DNA of 64,000 bases from Bifidobacterium platyrrhinorum (GTDB lineage Bacteria > Actinomycetota > Actinomycetes > Actinomycetales > Bifidobacteriaceae): contig NZ_WHZV01000001.1 of the NCBI RefSeq assembly GCF_010667645.1, positions 572,809 through 636,808 of the forward strand, read 5' to 3'. This document shows positions 26,339 through 34,739 of this stretch, in pieces (within the stretch, counting starts at the first letter, position 1; each line of letters starts with the position of its first letter). The position numbers and the translations under genes were made by a program. The notes under the pieces are model-generated. The model was not told the origin of the DNA and searched no databases. It saw only the letters and a program-made list of their open reading frames with translations.

Positions 26339-27000
26339 GACTCATGCCTCCCGTAATACAGTTCCGCGAGGTTCACTCCGGTCAGATCCGTGACCTGCAC
26401 GGCCCGGCCATGGCGGATCATGATGCATTCGTCCGGGACTCCCTGGATCTCATGGAGCAGATGCGTTGAGATGACGACGCAGTTCCCCTTATCCCGATAG
26501 GCGCGAAGCGTTTCGGACAAGGAGGCGATGCCATCGGGGTCCAAGCCGTTCTGCGGCTCGTCAAGGAACAGGAATCTCGGATGCGGTACGAGGGCGAGGC
26601 AGAGCTCCAGACGTTCCTTCATGCCCGTCGAATAGTCCTTCGCCTTCCGTCCATGCGCCGCGCGGTCGATGCCGACAGCGTCCAACGCCGTCTTCGGGTC
26701 CACGTCCAGACCCCAGAACGCGGAGGCCACCTCGACGTTCCGTCTGCCGCTCAGGTAGGGAAAGAAACTGGGGTGGTCTATCGCTGCGGACATCTCGTTG
26801 ATATTCGTCCCGGTGTACGTGATGTTCCCGCTCACGGGCTTGATCCGCCCGAGCAGCGTCTTCATCAGCGTGGTCTTGCCCGCACCGTTCGCCCCGAGCA
26901 GGCAGATGATCCTGCCCGTACGTAATTGCAGGTTGATGTCGCTGACGATCGGGGAGTTCCTGTATCCGATCGAGAGATTCGTCGCCGATATAGCTGGCAT
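26335..27000 (-). CDS. ABC transporter ATP-binding protein
   Basis: 221-aa ATPase, compact, with Walker A GANGAGKTT, signature YSTGMKERL, Walker B FLFLDEPQNGLDP (Gln replaces the usual Thr) and switch STHLLHEI. The size and signature are typical of bacitracin/lantibiotic-type (BcrA-like) exporters. It leads a three-gene minus-strand operon and is divergent from the next ABC operon at 27314 across a 313-bp region containing two dyads. Confidence 0.88.
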   Translation of the reverse strand: MPAISATNLSIGYRNSPIVSDINLQLRTGRIICLLGANGAGKTTLMKTLLGRIKPVSGNITYTGTNINEMSAAIDHPSFFPYLSGRRNVEVASAFWGLDVDPKTALDAVGIDRAAHGRKAKDYSTGMKERLELCLALVPHPRFLFLDEPQNGLDPDGIASLSETLRAYRDKGNCVVISTHLLHEIQGVPDECIMIRHGRAVQVTDLTGVNLAELYYGRHES

Positions 27001-27156
27001 GATTCACCTTCCATGAAAGGCGGTCCCGGAGGTCAAGGTCAAGACCAAGGATGTCTTGTCTCCACGGACCGCGCGTCACACGACGCTGCCGACTGCTTGC
27101 ATCCATGGTCTTCCCGGCCACGCGGAATCTCCATCGGCCACGAGGATGAATACGCG

Positions 27157-27176
27157 CCTCATCCTTGAGGATGAGG
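27157..27176. promoter_or_regulatory. 20-bp dyad in the divergent ABC promoter region
   Basis: CCTCATCC and GGATGAGG are exact inverted repeats around TTGA, with a further GAGGATGA at 27142-27149. It lies in the 313-bp gene-free space between two divergent ABC operons and is a candidate operator; it could also be a short hairpin. Confidence 0.45.
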
Positions 27177-27236
27177 TTCCGTGTCCGTTGGAGATAAGCG
27201 GGAACGCGATGCGGTTCGGTGAGGTGGGAGACGCAT

Positions 27237-27267
27237 GGATTGACGATTCGGCGAGGCGCGTCAATCC
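27237..27267. promoter_or_regulatory. Inverted repeat GGATTGACG/CGTCAATCC before the plus-strand ABC operon
   Basis: Nine-base arms at 27237-27245 and 27259-27267 are exact complements with a 13-base spacer, 46 bases before the start at 27314. Arm centres are 22 bases apart, two helical turns, as expected for a dimeric repressor. No regulator gene is adjacent. Confidence 0.45.
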
Positions 27268-27313
27268 GCGGTAGGCTGGAAATCATCCGCTCGGCATCCA
27301 AGGAAGGAGCGCA

Positions 27314-28411
27314 ATGATCGAGATACAGGGGCTCACCAAATCATTCGGAAGGACACGCGGCGGAGGGGCGCGCGGTACGCAGGCAGGGCGCGGCGGAACG
27401 GTACCCGGTTCGGCTGCTCGGCGTGGTGCGGCAGGCGGCGCGCGCAAAGCCATTGACCACGTCACCTTCACCGCCGAAGACGGCAAAGTCACCGGATTCC
27501 TTGGACCGAATGGAGCCGGAAAATCCACCACAATGCGCGCCGCTCTCGGCCTGATCCGCCCCGACGAAGGCAGTGCGCTCATCGACGGACGGCCCATCGG
27601 ACGCATCGAGGCGCCGATGAGAGTCGTCGGAGCCGTACTCGACGCCAAATCGGCCCATCCCGGACGATCCGCCTACGCGCACCTGCGTGCGCTCGCCCTC
27701 ACCAACGGCATCGGCCGCAAACGTGTCGATGAGATCATCGACATGACCGGACTCGCCGCGGTGAGGCAACGTCCCGCCGGTCAGTTCTCGCTTGGCATGA
27801 GTCAGCGTCTGTCCATCGCGGCGGCGCTCCTCGGCGACCCTCACAATCTCGTCCTCGATGAACCCGTCAACGGGCTCGATCCCGAAGGCGTCAAATGGGT
27901 GCGCGAACTGTGCCGGTACTACGCTTCACAGGGGCGGGCCGTGCTGCTCAGCTCCCATCTCATGAGCGAAGTGGCCCTCACGGCCGACGATCTCGTCATC
28001 ATCGGACAGGGGCGCATCCTCGAAACCACCACCGTGAACGCGTTCGTCGCCGAACATTCGCGGCATTCGATTCGCGTCGTCACCCCGGATCCGGCCAAGC
28101 TGTACGCCATCTTCGCGCATGCGGCCGGTGTGAGCGTGATGCCTGCGGCGCGCGCCGCAGGCGACCCGGCGGAAGGGCAGGCGTTCCGCATCGTCGGCGC
28201 CGACCTCAAAGCCACGGCCGACGTGTTCGCACGCGCCGGACTCGTCATCTACCAGTTCCTCGAGGAGCGCGCCTCGCTCGAGGAGGCGTACATGGCGTTG
28301 ACGCACACCGCGGTCGAATACGCGTCGACGGTACCGGACGGGAGGAACGTCGCCATAGAGAACCGTCCGCAAGGGAACGTCCAGAACCGTCCGCAGGAGG
28401 TGACGCGATGA
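27314..28411 (+). CDS. ABC transporter ATP-binding protein with a Gly/Arg-rich N-terminal insert
   Basis: 365-aa ATPase with Walker A GPNGAGKST, signature FSLGMSQRL, Walker B LVLDEPVNGLDP and switch SSHLMSEV. Family members normally go straight from LTKSFG to the next strand (AIDHVTF). Here about 32 residues rich in Gly, Arg and Ala (residues 13-45) are inserted between them. The last 20 residues contain a short tandem repeat (ENRPQGNVQNRPQ). It pairs with the permease that overlaps its stop. An ABC-2 exporter; substrate unknown. Confidence 0.87.
   Translation: MIEIQGLTKSFGRTRGGGARGTQAGRGGTVPGSAARRGAAGGARKAIDHVTFTAEDGKVTGFLGPNGAGKSTTMRAALGLIRPDEGSALIDGRPIGRIEAPMRVVGAVLDAKSAHPGRSAYAHLRALALTNGIGRKRVDEIIDMTGLAAVRQRPAGQFSLGMSQRLSIAAALLGDPHNLVLDEPVNGLDPEGVKWVRELCRYYASQGRAVLLSSHLMSEVALTADDLVIIGQGRILETTTVNAFVAEHSRHSIRVVTPDPAKLYAIFAHAAGVSVMPAARAAGDPAEGQAFRIVGADLKATADVFARAGLVIYQFLEERASLEEAYMALTHTAVEYASTVPDGRNVAIENRPQGNVQNRPQEVTR
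28359..28395 (+). repeat. Two 13-bp direct repeats at the 3' end of the ATPase gene
   Basis: AGAACCGTCCGCA occurs at 28359-28371 and 28383-28395, 24 bases apart, giving the repeated peptide NRPQ at the C terminus. The in-frame period of eight codons suggests a local duplication. Confidence 0.7.
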
Positions 28412-29487
28412 GCAGGGGAGCGCACGCGTCGAAAGGACGCGGACGGTCGGGGACGCGGTCGGACATGCGAACCGTCGGACAAGCGGGACGGGACGGTGCG
28501 CGGCGCGCTCGCGCATCCACGCGGACCGGCGGCGCACGCCTCAACGCATGGGGCGTGTTCCGCAGCGAAATCGTCAAAGCGTTGAGCATCCGGTCCACCA
28601 TCGTGCTGCTCGTCCTCAACCTCGTGTTGCTGCCGGCCGGCGCCGCGCTGTCCGCATGGTCGATGACGCTCATCGCCGGCATGGATCCCGGCACCGGCAA
28701 GGCGCTCGCGCATCCGGTGGAATTACCCGCGAGCCTCATGTGGTTGTCGGTGGGCGGCTTCACCGTCACCTGCATGATCGTCACCGGCATCCTCGGCGTC
28801 ATGACCGTCACCAGCGAATACACGACCCGCACCGTGCAGATGTCGTTCGTCACCGATCCGCATCGTGTGCTGTTCATGAACGCGAAGGCCGCCGTGGCCG
28901 CGGCATTGTCGTTCCTGTCCGCGCTGGCGGGGTTGCTGTTGTCGTGGGGTGTCACGTACGCGCTGTTCGCCACATCGGCCGGTGGCATGGGGACGTTGGA
29001 TGATTCCGAGCGGCTGCTGCCGTGGGTCACCGTGTTTGGCGGCGCGTGCGTGCTGGCGGTCACGGCCGTCATGGCGTTGGGCTTGGGTGGGTTGTGCCGT
29101 TCCACGGTGGGTGGCGTGTTCGCGCTCATCGGCATCGTCATGATCGCGCCTTCGGTATTGTCTCTGGTTTCGCTCGCCGGCGACCGGTTCGCGTGGATCA
29201 AGTCCGTCGCAGCGTGCCTGCCCAGTCAGGCGGCGACGACGTTCCTGGCCGGTGGCGTCGATGTCACGGGCGCGACGGTCGCGCTGATGGGTGCCACTGG
29301 TGGCGGGGCCGCGGGTGCCGGCTCGGGTTCCGGCACTGGTTCATCCGCGGCCGACGCGGTTGCCTCGGTCGCGACCTCGGGCGGCTTCGACCCGACTTGG
29401 TGGCAGTCCGGTCTGCTGCTGCTCGCCTGGGCGGTGGTCCTCTATGCGATCGGTGTCCTTGTGGTGCGTCGCGCCGATGTGAAATAG
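28408..29487 (+). CDS. ABC-2-type transporter permease
   Basis: 359 aa. A disordered basic N terminus of about 45 residues precedes the conserved start of an ABC-2 permease (NAWGVFRSEIVKALSIRSTI). Six membrane segments follow, with the cytoplasmic ILGVMTVTSEYTTRTVQMSF typical of the family between segments 2 and 3. A Gly/Ser/Ala-rich loop lies near residues 295-320 before the last segment. The start overlaps the ATPase stop (ATGA at 28408), so the two form one exporter. Confidence 0.85.
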   Translation: MSRGAHASKGRGRSGTRSDMRTVGQAGRDGARRARASTRTGGARLNAWGVFRSEIVKALSIRSTIVLLVLNLVLLPAGAALSAWSMTLIAGMDPGTGKALAHPVELPASLMWLSVGGFTVTCMIVTGILGVMTVTSEYTTRTVQMSFVTDPHRVLFMNAKAAVAAALSFLSALAGLLLSWGVTYALFATSAGGMGTLDDSERLLPWVTVFGGACVLAVTAVMALGLGGLCRSTVGGVFALIGIVMIAPSVLSLVSLAGDRFAWIKSVAACLPSQAATTFLAGGVDVTGATVALMGATGGGAAGAGSGSGTGSSAADAVASVATSGGFDPTWWQSGLLLLAWAVVLYAIGVLVVRRADVK

Positions 29488-29489
29488 GG

Positions 29490-29939
29490 ATGCGAATCGC
29501 GATTTGCGGCCGTCTTGTCCTGTGGATGCATTCGGCCGCGCGCGGCCGCAAGATCGACGCGATCCGCGCCGCCGGCAACCGTCTGCCGGTCGCATTCTCC
29601 ATGCGCACGGACTGCGAGATCGTCGCGGGACGCACGGCGTGCGGCTGGGGTGAATCGTTCAAATCGATCGTGGGCGAGGGCGTCGCCTCCATCGTCGACG
29701 ATCTCGACTCGCGTCGACACGGACTGCGGTTGCTGATGGCGCATCAGGCGCGCATGCCGCATGTGGAGTTCACCGACGCGCAGGTGAGAAGCGTCACGGT
29801 ATGGAGAATCGAATCGGAGCATTTCACCGCCAAGGTGAGGTCCAAGCCCGCCGCGGCGCATAGCGGACACGGTAAACGTGGCGTTGTCGCTCCCGACTCC
29901 GCCGCGGGCGACAACGCCACCGGTGGCACTACGGTCTGA
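29490..29939 (+). pseudogene. 5'-truncated pyridoxamine-5'-phosphate-oxidase-like (NimA-type) flavoprotein gene
   Basis: The 149-aa product begins inside a domain. GRLVLWMHSAARGRKIDAIR corresponds to the middle of the flavin-binding split barrel, continuing with RLPVAFSMRTDCEIV and FKSIVGEGVASIVDD. The usual first 45-50 residues, including the first barrel strands, are absent and cannot be found in other frames, because the permease gene ends two bases before the ATG. A C-terminal His/Gly-rich tail is extra. Probably a remnant whose expression now depends on the upstream operon; a functional short form is not excluded. Confidence 0.6.
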
Positions 29940-29942
29940 ACC

Positions 29943-30392
29943 ATGCCGATGACCGAACACCTTGATGCCGAATCCATCGCGCGACTGCCGAAGGCGGAAT
30001 TCGGCTTTCCGGGACCGGAGCGCGACCGTCTCGTCGTGCTCATCCTCTCCGGGGCGAAAACCGCCACGGCCGCGTTGCTGATGGACTATGCGGAAGACGA
30101 CGAACCGTTGCCGCACGTCGGCGGCCGTTCCATACTGGTGGATTCCGCCAATCGTCCCGTGGCCGTATTGGAGACCACGGAGGTCGAGACCGTCCCGCTG
30201 GGAAGCGTCACCGACCGGCAGGCCGTCGACGAAGGCGAGGGCGACGTCACCGTCGAGCAATGGCGTCGCACGCACGAATCCTTCTGGAATTCAGGGGAAT
30301 ACCGCGACTGGTTCGCCGACCCGGATTTCGTCGTGGACGACGGCAGCATGGTCGTGCTGGAGCATTTCACGGTGGCGGAGCGACTGCGGTAG
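29943..30392 (+). CDS. ASCH-domain protein
   Basis: 149 aa with the ASCH fold features: FPGPERDRLVVLILSGAKTA near the N terminus, a central VGGRSILVDSANRPVAVLET strand pair, and the C-terminal ESFWNSGEYRDWFADPDFVV region ending in MVVLEHFTVAER. ASCH proteins are RNA-binding or act as small nucleoside/acetylcytidine hydrolases; the role here is unknown. It lies four bases after the truncated flavoprotein gene. Its last 50 bases are repeated after the Fic gene. Confidence 0.85.
   Translation: MPMTEHLDAESIARLPKAEFGFPGPERDRLVVLILSGAKTATAALLMDYAEDDEPLPHVGGRSILVDSANRPVAVLETTEVETVPLGSVTDRQAVDEGEGDVTVEQWRRTHESFWNSGEYRDWFADPDFVVDDGSMVVLEHFTVAERLR
30341..30390 (+). repeat. Left copy of a 50-bp direct repeat (3' end of ASCH gene)
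   Basis: Bases 30341-30390 match 31359-31408 at 48 of 50 positions. The two copies bracket the VbhA/Fic toxin-antitoxin genes. This copy is the intact ASCH 3' end. Confidence 0.9.
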
Positions 30393-30412
30393 TCCGATGA
30401 GGGTATGGGATT

Positions 30413-30461
30413 CATCTTTTCCCGACGATTGCGGGGAAGAGATGGGTGAGTCTTCTACAAT
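30413..30461 (+). promoter_or_regulatory. Candidate promoter and operator of the VbhA/Fic operon
   Basis: CATCTTTTCCC (30413-30423) and GGGGAAGAGATG (30433-30444) form a near-perfect dyad. A -10-like TACAAT follows at 30456-30461, 38 bases before the antitoxin ATG. No good -35 is seen at standard spacing. The dyad over the promoter suggests autorepression. Confidence 0.45.
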
Positions 30462-30498
30462 GTATTGGAAAGATTCCATCTGGCTGAAGGAGCGCATT

Positions 30499-30693
30499 AT
30501 GGATCGTAAGCGTGCAGTCGAAGAGGCCATCCATTCCGGTGAGATGGAGGGGGCCTATGTGTCCGATGAGTTCCGTAACGACGCGAGCGAATTCGCCCGG
30601 GGGAATATGAGCATCCAACAGCTCATGCAACGTGCATGGCGTCGCAACGATCATAACGTCGGCAACCGCTCCGAGGAGCTTCATGCCGTCTGA
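30499..30693 (+). CDS. vbhA: VbhA-like antitoxin of a Fic toxin
   Basis: 64-aa protein with the Fic-inhibitory motif (S/T)xxxE(G/N) as Ser13-Gly-Glu-Met-Glu17-Gly18. In VbhA-type antitoxins the Glu points into the Fic active site and blocks ATP gamma-phosphate placement. The rest is helical (DEFRNDASEFARGNMSIQQL). The ATG at 30499 follows GAAGGAG. The gene's end overlaps the Fic start by 11 bases, the classical antitoxin-toxin order. Confidence 0.85.
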   Translation: MDRKRAVEEAIHSGEMEGAYVSDEFRNDASEFARGNMSIQQLMQRAWRRNDHNVGNRSEELHAV

Positions 30694-31342
30694 ATTCGTT
30701 GACCCGTATATCGATCAGGATACCGGCATCCTCGCCAATCTTCCCGGTGCCAGAACTTGGGATGAGCTGAAGCAAGCGGAAGGCGAACTGGTTGGGGCCC
30801 GCATGCTGCAGTTGTTCTCCAATCCGCCAAAGGTTTGCGATGGCAATCTGGATGAACTCAGGCTTCTTCATCATCTACTGTTCCAGGATGTCTATGCATG
30901 GGCTGGGCATATACGGACTGTGGAGATTCGTAAGAACATCGAGGGCTCCGATTTCTTCCTGCCTTCCACGAACATCGAGATGGGCATAGCGTGGTCACAG
31001 GGAGAACTGGAGCGCGACCATATGCTTAAGGGCATGGGGGAGACGATGTTCGTGGAACGATTGGCATACCATTACGACAATTACAATTTCGTCCACCCCT
31101 TCCGCGAAGGGAACGGCCGTACCCAACGCGCGATGTGGACTCTGCTCTGCCATGCTGCAGGATACGATCTCGATTGGCGACGAGTCAGTGGGGAAGAGAA
31201 CGACAATGCAAGCCGCTTGGCTGCTGAAGACAGGGACTACTCCGCGCTTGTCGCCATGTTCTCCCGAATCGTGCGCCCTTGTGATCCGAGCGAGCCGTTC
31301 AACAAGGACTTGATTTCGGAAGGCCACCTCAACGAATTGTGA
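30683..31342 (+). CDS. Fic-domain AMP-transferase toxin (VbhT/FicT-like)
   Basis: 219 aa with the canonical Fic motif HPFREGNGRTQR at residues 138-149 (His138 catalytic, both Arg for phosphate binding), so it should be able to transfer AMP from ATP to a protein hydroxyl. FicT and VbhT toxins of this class modify DNA gyrase or topoisomerase IV. The flap region VYAWAGHIRTVEIRK is also typical. GAGGAG precedes the ATG. Codon use is visibly less GC-rich than the neighbours, which suggests transfer. It is controlled by the overlapping antitoxin. Confidence 0.9.
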   Translation: MPSEFVDPYIDQDTGILANLPGARTWDELKQAEGELVGARMLQLFSNPPKVCDGNLDELRLLHHLLFQDVYAWAGHIRTVEIRKNIEGSDFFLPSTNIEMGIAWSQGELERDHMLKGMGETMFVERLAYHYDNYNFVHPFREGNGRTQRAMWTLLCHAAGYDLDWRRVSGEENDNASRLAAEDRDYSALVAMFSRIVRPCDPSEPFNKDLISEGHLNEL

Positions 31343-31410
31343 TAGATGCCGCGAACAACGGCACCATGGTCGTGCTGGAGCATTTCATGGTGGCGGAGCG
31401 ACTGCGGTGA
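31342..31410 (+). pseudogene. 3' remnant of a second ASCH gene after the Fic gene
   Basis: Directly after the Fic stop the frame reads VIDAANNGTMVVLEHFMVAE followed by RLR and a TGA. This parallels the ASCH C terminus (VVDDGSMVVLEHFTVAERLR) with several substitutions. The nearest 50 bases are 96% identical to 30341-30390, while the codons just before differ more. It is therefore either a remnant of a paralogous ASCH gene into which the toxin pair was placed, or a diverged duplication made on insertion. Confidence 0.75.
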
Positions 31411-31547
31411 CCATCGCCGATTCATGCACGATACGGCGTGCATATGCCGGTATGACTCGCGCGCATGCGGTAGGGTGAACGCGTCCGGCGGATTCGTATC
31501 GGATTCATGCCGGACGCATATGTATGACGGGTGACGAGAGGTACATC

Positions 31548-32204
31548 ATGGACAGAATCGAGACCGAACGGCTGGTGTTGCGACCGTGGAGGATCGGCGA
31601 CGCCGCCGAGGCCGCCTCGCTGTTCCGGTACGCCTCGGACCCGCAGATCGGGCTGCGCTGCGGGTGGCCGCCGCATACCAGCGTCGAAGGCAGCATGAAC
31701 GACATCAGGAACATCCTCGCCGTCGAGAACAACTGGGCCATCACCATCAGGGACGGCGATGAAACCGCGGACAACGAAACCGACGCCGACGCGCCGGTGG
31801 GCAGCATCGCGCTCAAACCCGTCAGCCACTACACCGCCGACGTCGTCACGGGCGATCCGGAGCTCGAAGCCCGCTACAGCCGGTATCTGAACGATAACGC
31901 GCTGGAACTCGGCTACTGGATCGGACGTCCGTTCTGGGGCAGGGGATACATGCCCGAGGCGTTGCGTGCGGTTCTCGAATACGCGTTCGACACGTTGCGC
32001 AAGGACGCGGTGTGGGGCGGGCATTACGCGCAGAACCCGCAGTCCGGCCGCGTGATGGCCAAGTGCGGGCTTCATGTCGTCGGCGAATCGGAGCAGGACT
32101 ACTATCCGCTCATCAACCGCCGGTATGACGGCGTCTACCGCATCATCACCGCCGACGAATGGAGCGGTATGCGAAACGGCATAGGAGCGGAGACGACACG
32201 GTGA
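31548..32204 (+). CDS. GNAT-family N-acetyltransferase (RimJ/RimL-type)
   Basis: 218 aa. It opens with the typical IETERLVLRPWRIGDAAEAA and carries the acetyl-CoA region ELGYWIGRPFWGRGYMPEAL, followed by VWGGHYAQNPQSGRVMAKCG. The last of these is the conserved N-x-x-S sequence of RimJ/RimL-like acetyltransferases that modify protein N termini or small amines. GAGAGG precedes the ATG at 31548; an in-frame ATG eight codons upstream is less well placed. The substrate cannot be assigned. Confidence 0.9.
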   Translation: MDRIETERLVLRPWRIGDAAEAASLFRYASDPQIGLRCGWPPHTSVEGSMNDIRNILAVENNWAITIRDGDETADNETDADAPVGSIALKPVSHYTADVVTGDPELEARYSRYLNDNALELGYWIGRPFWGRGYMPEALRAVLEYAFDTLRKDAVWGGHYAQNPQSGRVMAKCGLHVVGESEQDYYPLINRRYDGVYRIITADEWSGMRNGIGAETTR

Positions 32205-32237
32205 TTGTCATGATGTTCGAGGCGGGCATCCGAATCG

Positions 32238-33653
32238 TCACCGGCTGACGGCATCCGCCGAACGCTCCGTTTTTGGCAGCAGACGGTTCGCGTACCAGGT
32301 GAACAGCAGTCCCGCCACGATCGCCGAAGTCGCGTCCGAAACCGGCTCGGCGACGAACACACCGATCGTGCCGAATCCAAGCCGAGGCAGGATCAGCGCC
32401 AACGGCACCAGCAGGATCAGTTTGCGGAAGATCGCCAGGAACAATGACGGCTTCGCCTGCCCCATGCCCACGAACGCGCACTGGACCACGTTCTGGATTC
32501 CGAACACGCCCATGCCGCATACGAAGTACGGCAGCGTGCGCGACACCACGTCGATGATCGCCGCGTCCGACGTGAACAGCGAGGCCACGGCACCGGGGAA
32601 GAGCGCCAGCAACGTCGTCATCGTGCAGTTGATCGCCACCTGCGCGATCATCGTGCCGGAATACGCACGCCGTACGCGTCCGTACGATCCCGCACCGTAG
32701 TTGTATCCGATGATCGGCTGCAGGCCTTGCGAGATGCCTTGCGAGAACACGAAGATCAGCTGCATGAGGCTCGTCATGATGGTCATCGCGCCCACATAGA
32801 CGTCGCCGCCGTAATGCTGCAACGACGAGTTGAACACCACCTGGATCACGGATTCGGTGATCTGCATGATGAACGGGGAGACGCCGAGGAACAGGATGGG
32901 GCCGAGCATCCGCGTCGGCCGGATGCTGTGCAAGCGGAGCCGTATCGCACTGTCCGGCGAGGCAAGGAACCGGATTATCCACGCGGCGGACAGGCCTTGT
33001 GCGATGACGTTCGCCAGCGCGGCGCCACGCACTCCCATGCCGAACGTGAAGATGAACAGCGGGTCGAGGGCCAGCGAACTCAACGCCCCGATGATCACCG
33101 ACGTCATCGCCACAAACGCGCGCCCCTGCGCGGTGATGAACGTGTTGAGCCCCAACGACAACTGCACGAACAGCGTGCCCGACAGGTAGATCGCGAGGAA
33201 ATCGGAGGCATATGGCAGCGTCGCGTCGCTCGCGCCGAACAGGACGAGGATGGGCGTCTTGAAGATCTGGAGCAGTATGGACAATATGATGGCGATCGCG
33301 ATGATCGCCGCCACCGACGCGCCGAGGTACCGTTCCGCCTTGTCGAGGTCGCCGCGTCCGAGTTCGATCGAAGCGAGCGGGCCGCCGCCCATGCCGATGA
33401 GCAACGCGAACGCGGACACGGCGAGCGTGATCGGGAAGCACACTCCCACGCCGGTCATCGCGAGATCGCCCACGCCGGGGATGTGCGCAAGGAAGAGACG
33501 ATCGACGATCGTATACAGCGCAGTGCACGCCTGCGCCACCACGGCCGGGATCGCCAGCGACACCACCAGCCGTCCTATCGGCCTTGTGCCGAGTCCCGAT
33601 CCGTCGCCGGAGGCCGTCGTCGTCTTCGATCGTTCATGCGTTTTGCGTTCCAT
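32238..33653 (-). CDS. MATE-family exporter (MepA-like)
   Basis: 471 aa with 12 membrane segments. The first half carries PIGRLVVSLAIPAVVAQACT and GGGPLASIELGRGDLDKAER, the second SQGISQGLQPIIGYNYGAGS, typical of the MepA-like branch of MATE multidrug exporters. It differs from the MATE at 7177. The start at 33653 begins a short basic lead (MERKTHERSKT); the open frame continues upstream without a good ribosome site. The next plus-strand gene is 33 bases away, end to end. Confidence 0.9.
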   Translation of the reverse strand: MERKTHERSKTTTASGDGSGLGTRPIGRLVVSLAIPAVVAQACTALYTIVDRLFLAHIPGVGDLAMTGVGVCFPITLAVSAFALLIGMGGGPLASIELGRGDLDKAERYLGASVAAIIAIAIILSILLQIFKTPILVLFGASDATLPYASDFLAIYLSGTLFVQLSLGLNTFITAQGRAFVAMTSVIIGALSSLALDPLFIFTFGMGVRGAALANVIAQGLSAAWIIRFLASPDSAIRLRLHSIRPTRMLGPILFLGVSPFIMQITESVIQVVFNSSLQHYGGDVYVGAMTIMTSLMQLIFVFSQGISQGLQPIIGYNYGAGSYGRVRRAYSGTMIAQVAINCTMTTLLALFPGAVASLFTSDAAIIDVVSRTLPYFVCGMGVFGIQNVVQCAFVGMGQAKPSLFLAIFRKLILLVPLALILPRLGFGTIGVFVAEPVSDATSAIVAGLLFTWYANRLLPKTERSADAVSR

Positions 33654-33734
33654 CACGAGAGGGCATTGTATCTCCCATTCCGTCTTGCACGGGCGGGAGC
33701 ATCGGGGGCATCGGCACGCTCCCATCGGGATCGG

Positions 33735-34547
33735 TCATGAACCATGCCGGAACGTGTCCGCAAGTACGGCGACGCCGTCGATGCGTGGGCCGATGTTCGG
33801 GTCCTGCGCGCCGGTCTCCAATTCGGGCGCATTCGATGGCAACACGAGTCTCGCCCGGTTCCCATACACTTCCAGCATGCAGGGACGCATGCGCGAATCG
33901 ATGTTCCGATTGCATGCCAGCCGTCTCATGAACCGTTGCGACAACCGCAAAGCCCGCGGCGTGGGCTTCGCGTAGTCGCCCATCCGGCATCTTCCGGGAA
34001 GCGCATCCGTCCAATCGGGATCATGTTCACTCCAGTAGAGCACGTACCGGTGGATCCGCATGGTCGGCGCGAACCGGAGGATGAACACATCATTGGTGCA
34101 AACCTGGTAGTGCGTGAAGTAGTCGAATCCGTCGGTGTTGAACGGGTCATGCGTGATGATCGGAGTGGACAGCGCGAGACGACGCAAGGGGAGACCCGCG
34201 TATGCCCGTCCGATCATGGCGCCGGTGACCATGAGCCCCGGTTCGGCGGGCAGCCGACGTTGTCGCAGATCCTCATACACGTCCTCCAGGGTGACGATGA
34301 CCGCGGTGAACAGGACGATCCCCAGAATCACATAGATCGCTTCCGGCACGGACGTTCCAAGGAGAACGACCAACGCGATCAGTATCATGGCCGACGCGAT
34401 GACGACGGCCATGCCGACGAGCACGGCGCGGTCGTGACGCCGCAACGCCGGTTGCGGATCGTACGGCCGGGCCGCTATCGGCCAGTCATGGAAACCCTGC
34501 GTAAGACGTGTGGATTGCGGGATGAATGGGGACGGTGACGGATTCAT
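33735..34547 (-). CDS. Conserved membrane protein of unknown function
   Basis: About 270 aa with two adjacent membrane segments near residues 42-90 (VLVGMAVVIASAMILIALVV and AIYVILGIVLFTAVIVTLED). A soluble C-terminal region of roughly 160 residues follows, with DPFNTDGFDYFTHYQVCTND and DALPGRCRMGDYAKPTPRAL. I do not recognise a family. The ATG at 34547 follows ACGAGGTG; a GTG/ATG extension of 18 codons is in frame. No partner gene is evident, the nearest being the MATE exporter on the same strand downstream. Confidence 0.65.
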   Translation of the reverse strand: MNPSPSPFIPQSTRLTQGFHDWPIAARPYDPQPALRRHDRAVLVGMAVVIASAMILIALVVLLGTSVPEAIYVILGIVLFTAVIVTLEDVYEDLRQRRLPAEPGLMVTGAMIGRAYAGLPLRRLALSTPIITHDPFNTDGFDYFTHYQVCTNDVFILRFAPTMRIHRYVLYWSEHDPDWTDALPGRCRMGDYAKPTPRALRLSQRFMRRLACNRNIDSRMRPCMLEVYGNRARLVLPSNAPELETGAQDPNIGPRIDGVAVLADTFRHGS

Positions 34548-34739
34548 GGGCACCTCGTTCGACGGGTTCGCATCCGATGCCGCCATGTCGGGAATACGCA
34601 CTTCCCGGAACGACGGTCATTGCCCATGGTATCCCCGTGAACGGCATGCTTCGTGAAATCGAGCGGACGGATCCGGAATCGCCGAGGCCGGGCGTATCAT
34701 CGGAACCTGGAAAATCCGATGACGGCAGGGGAGTGCGAC

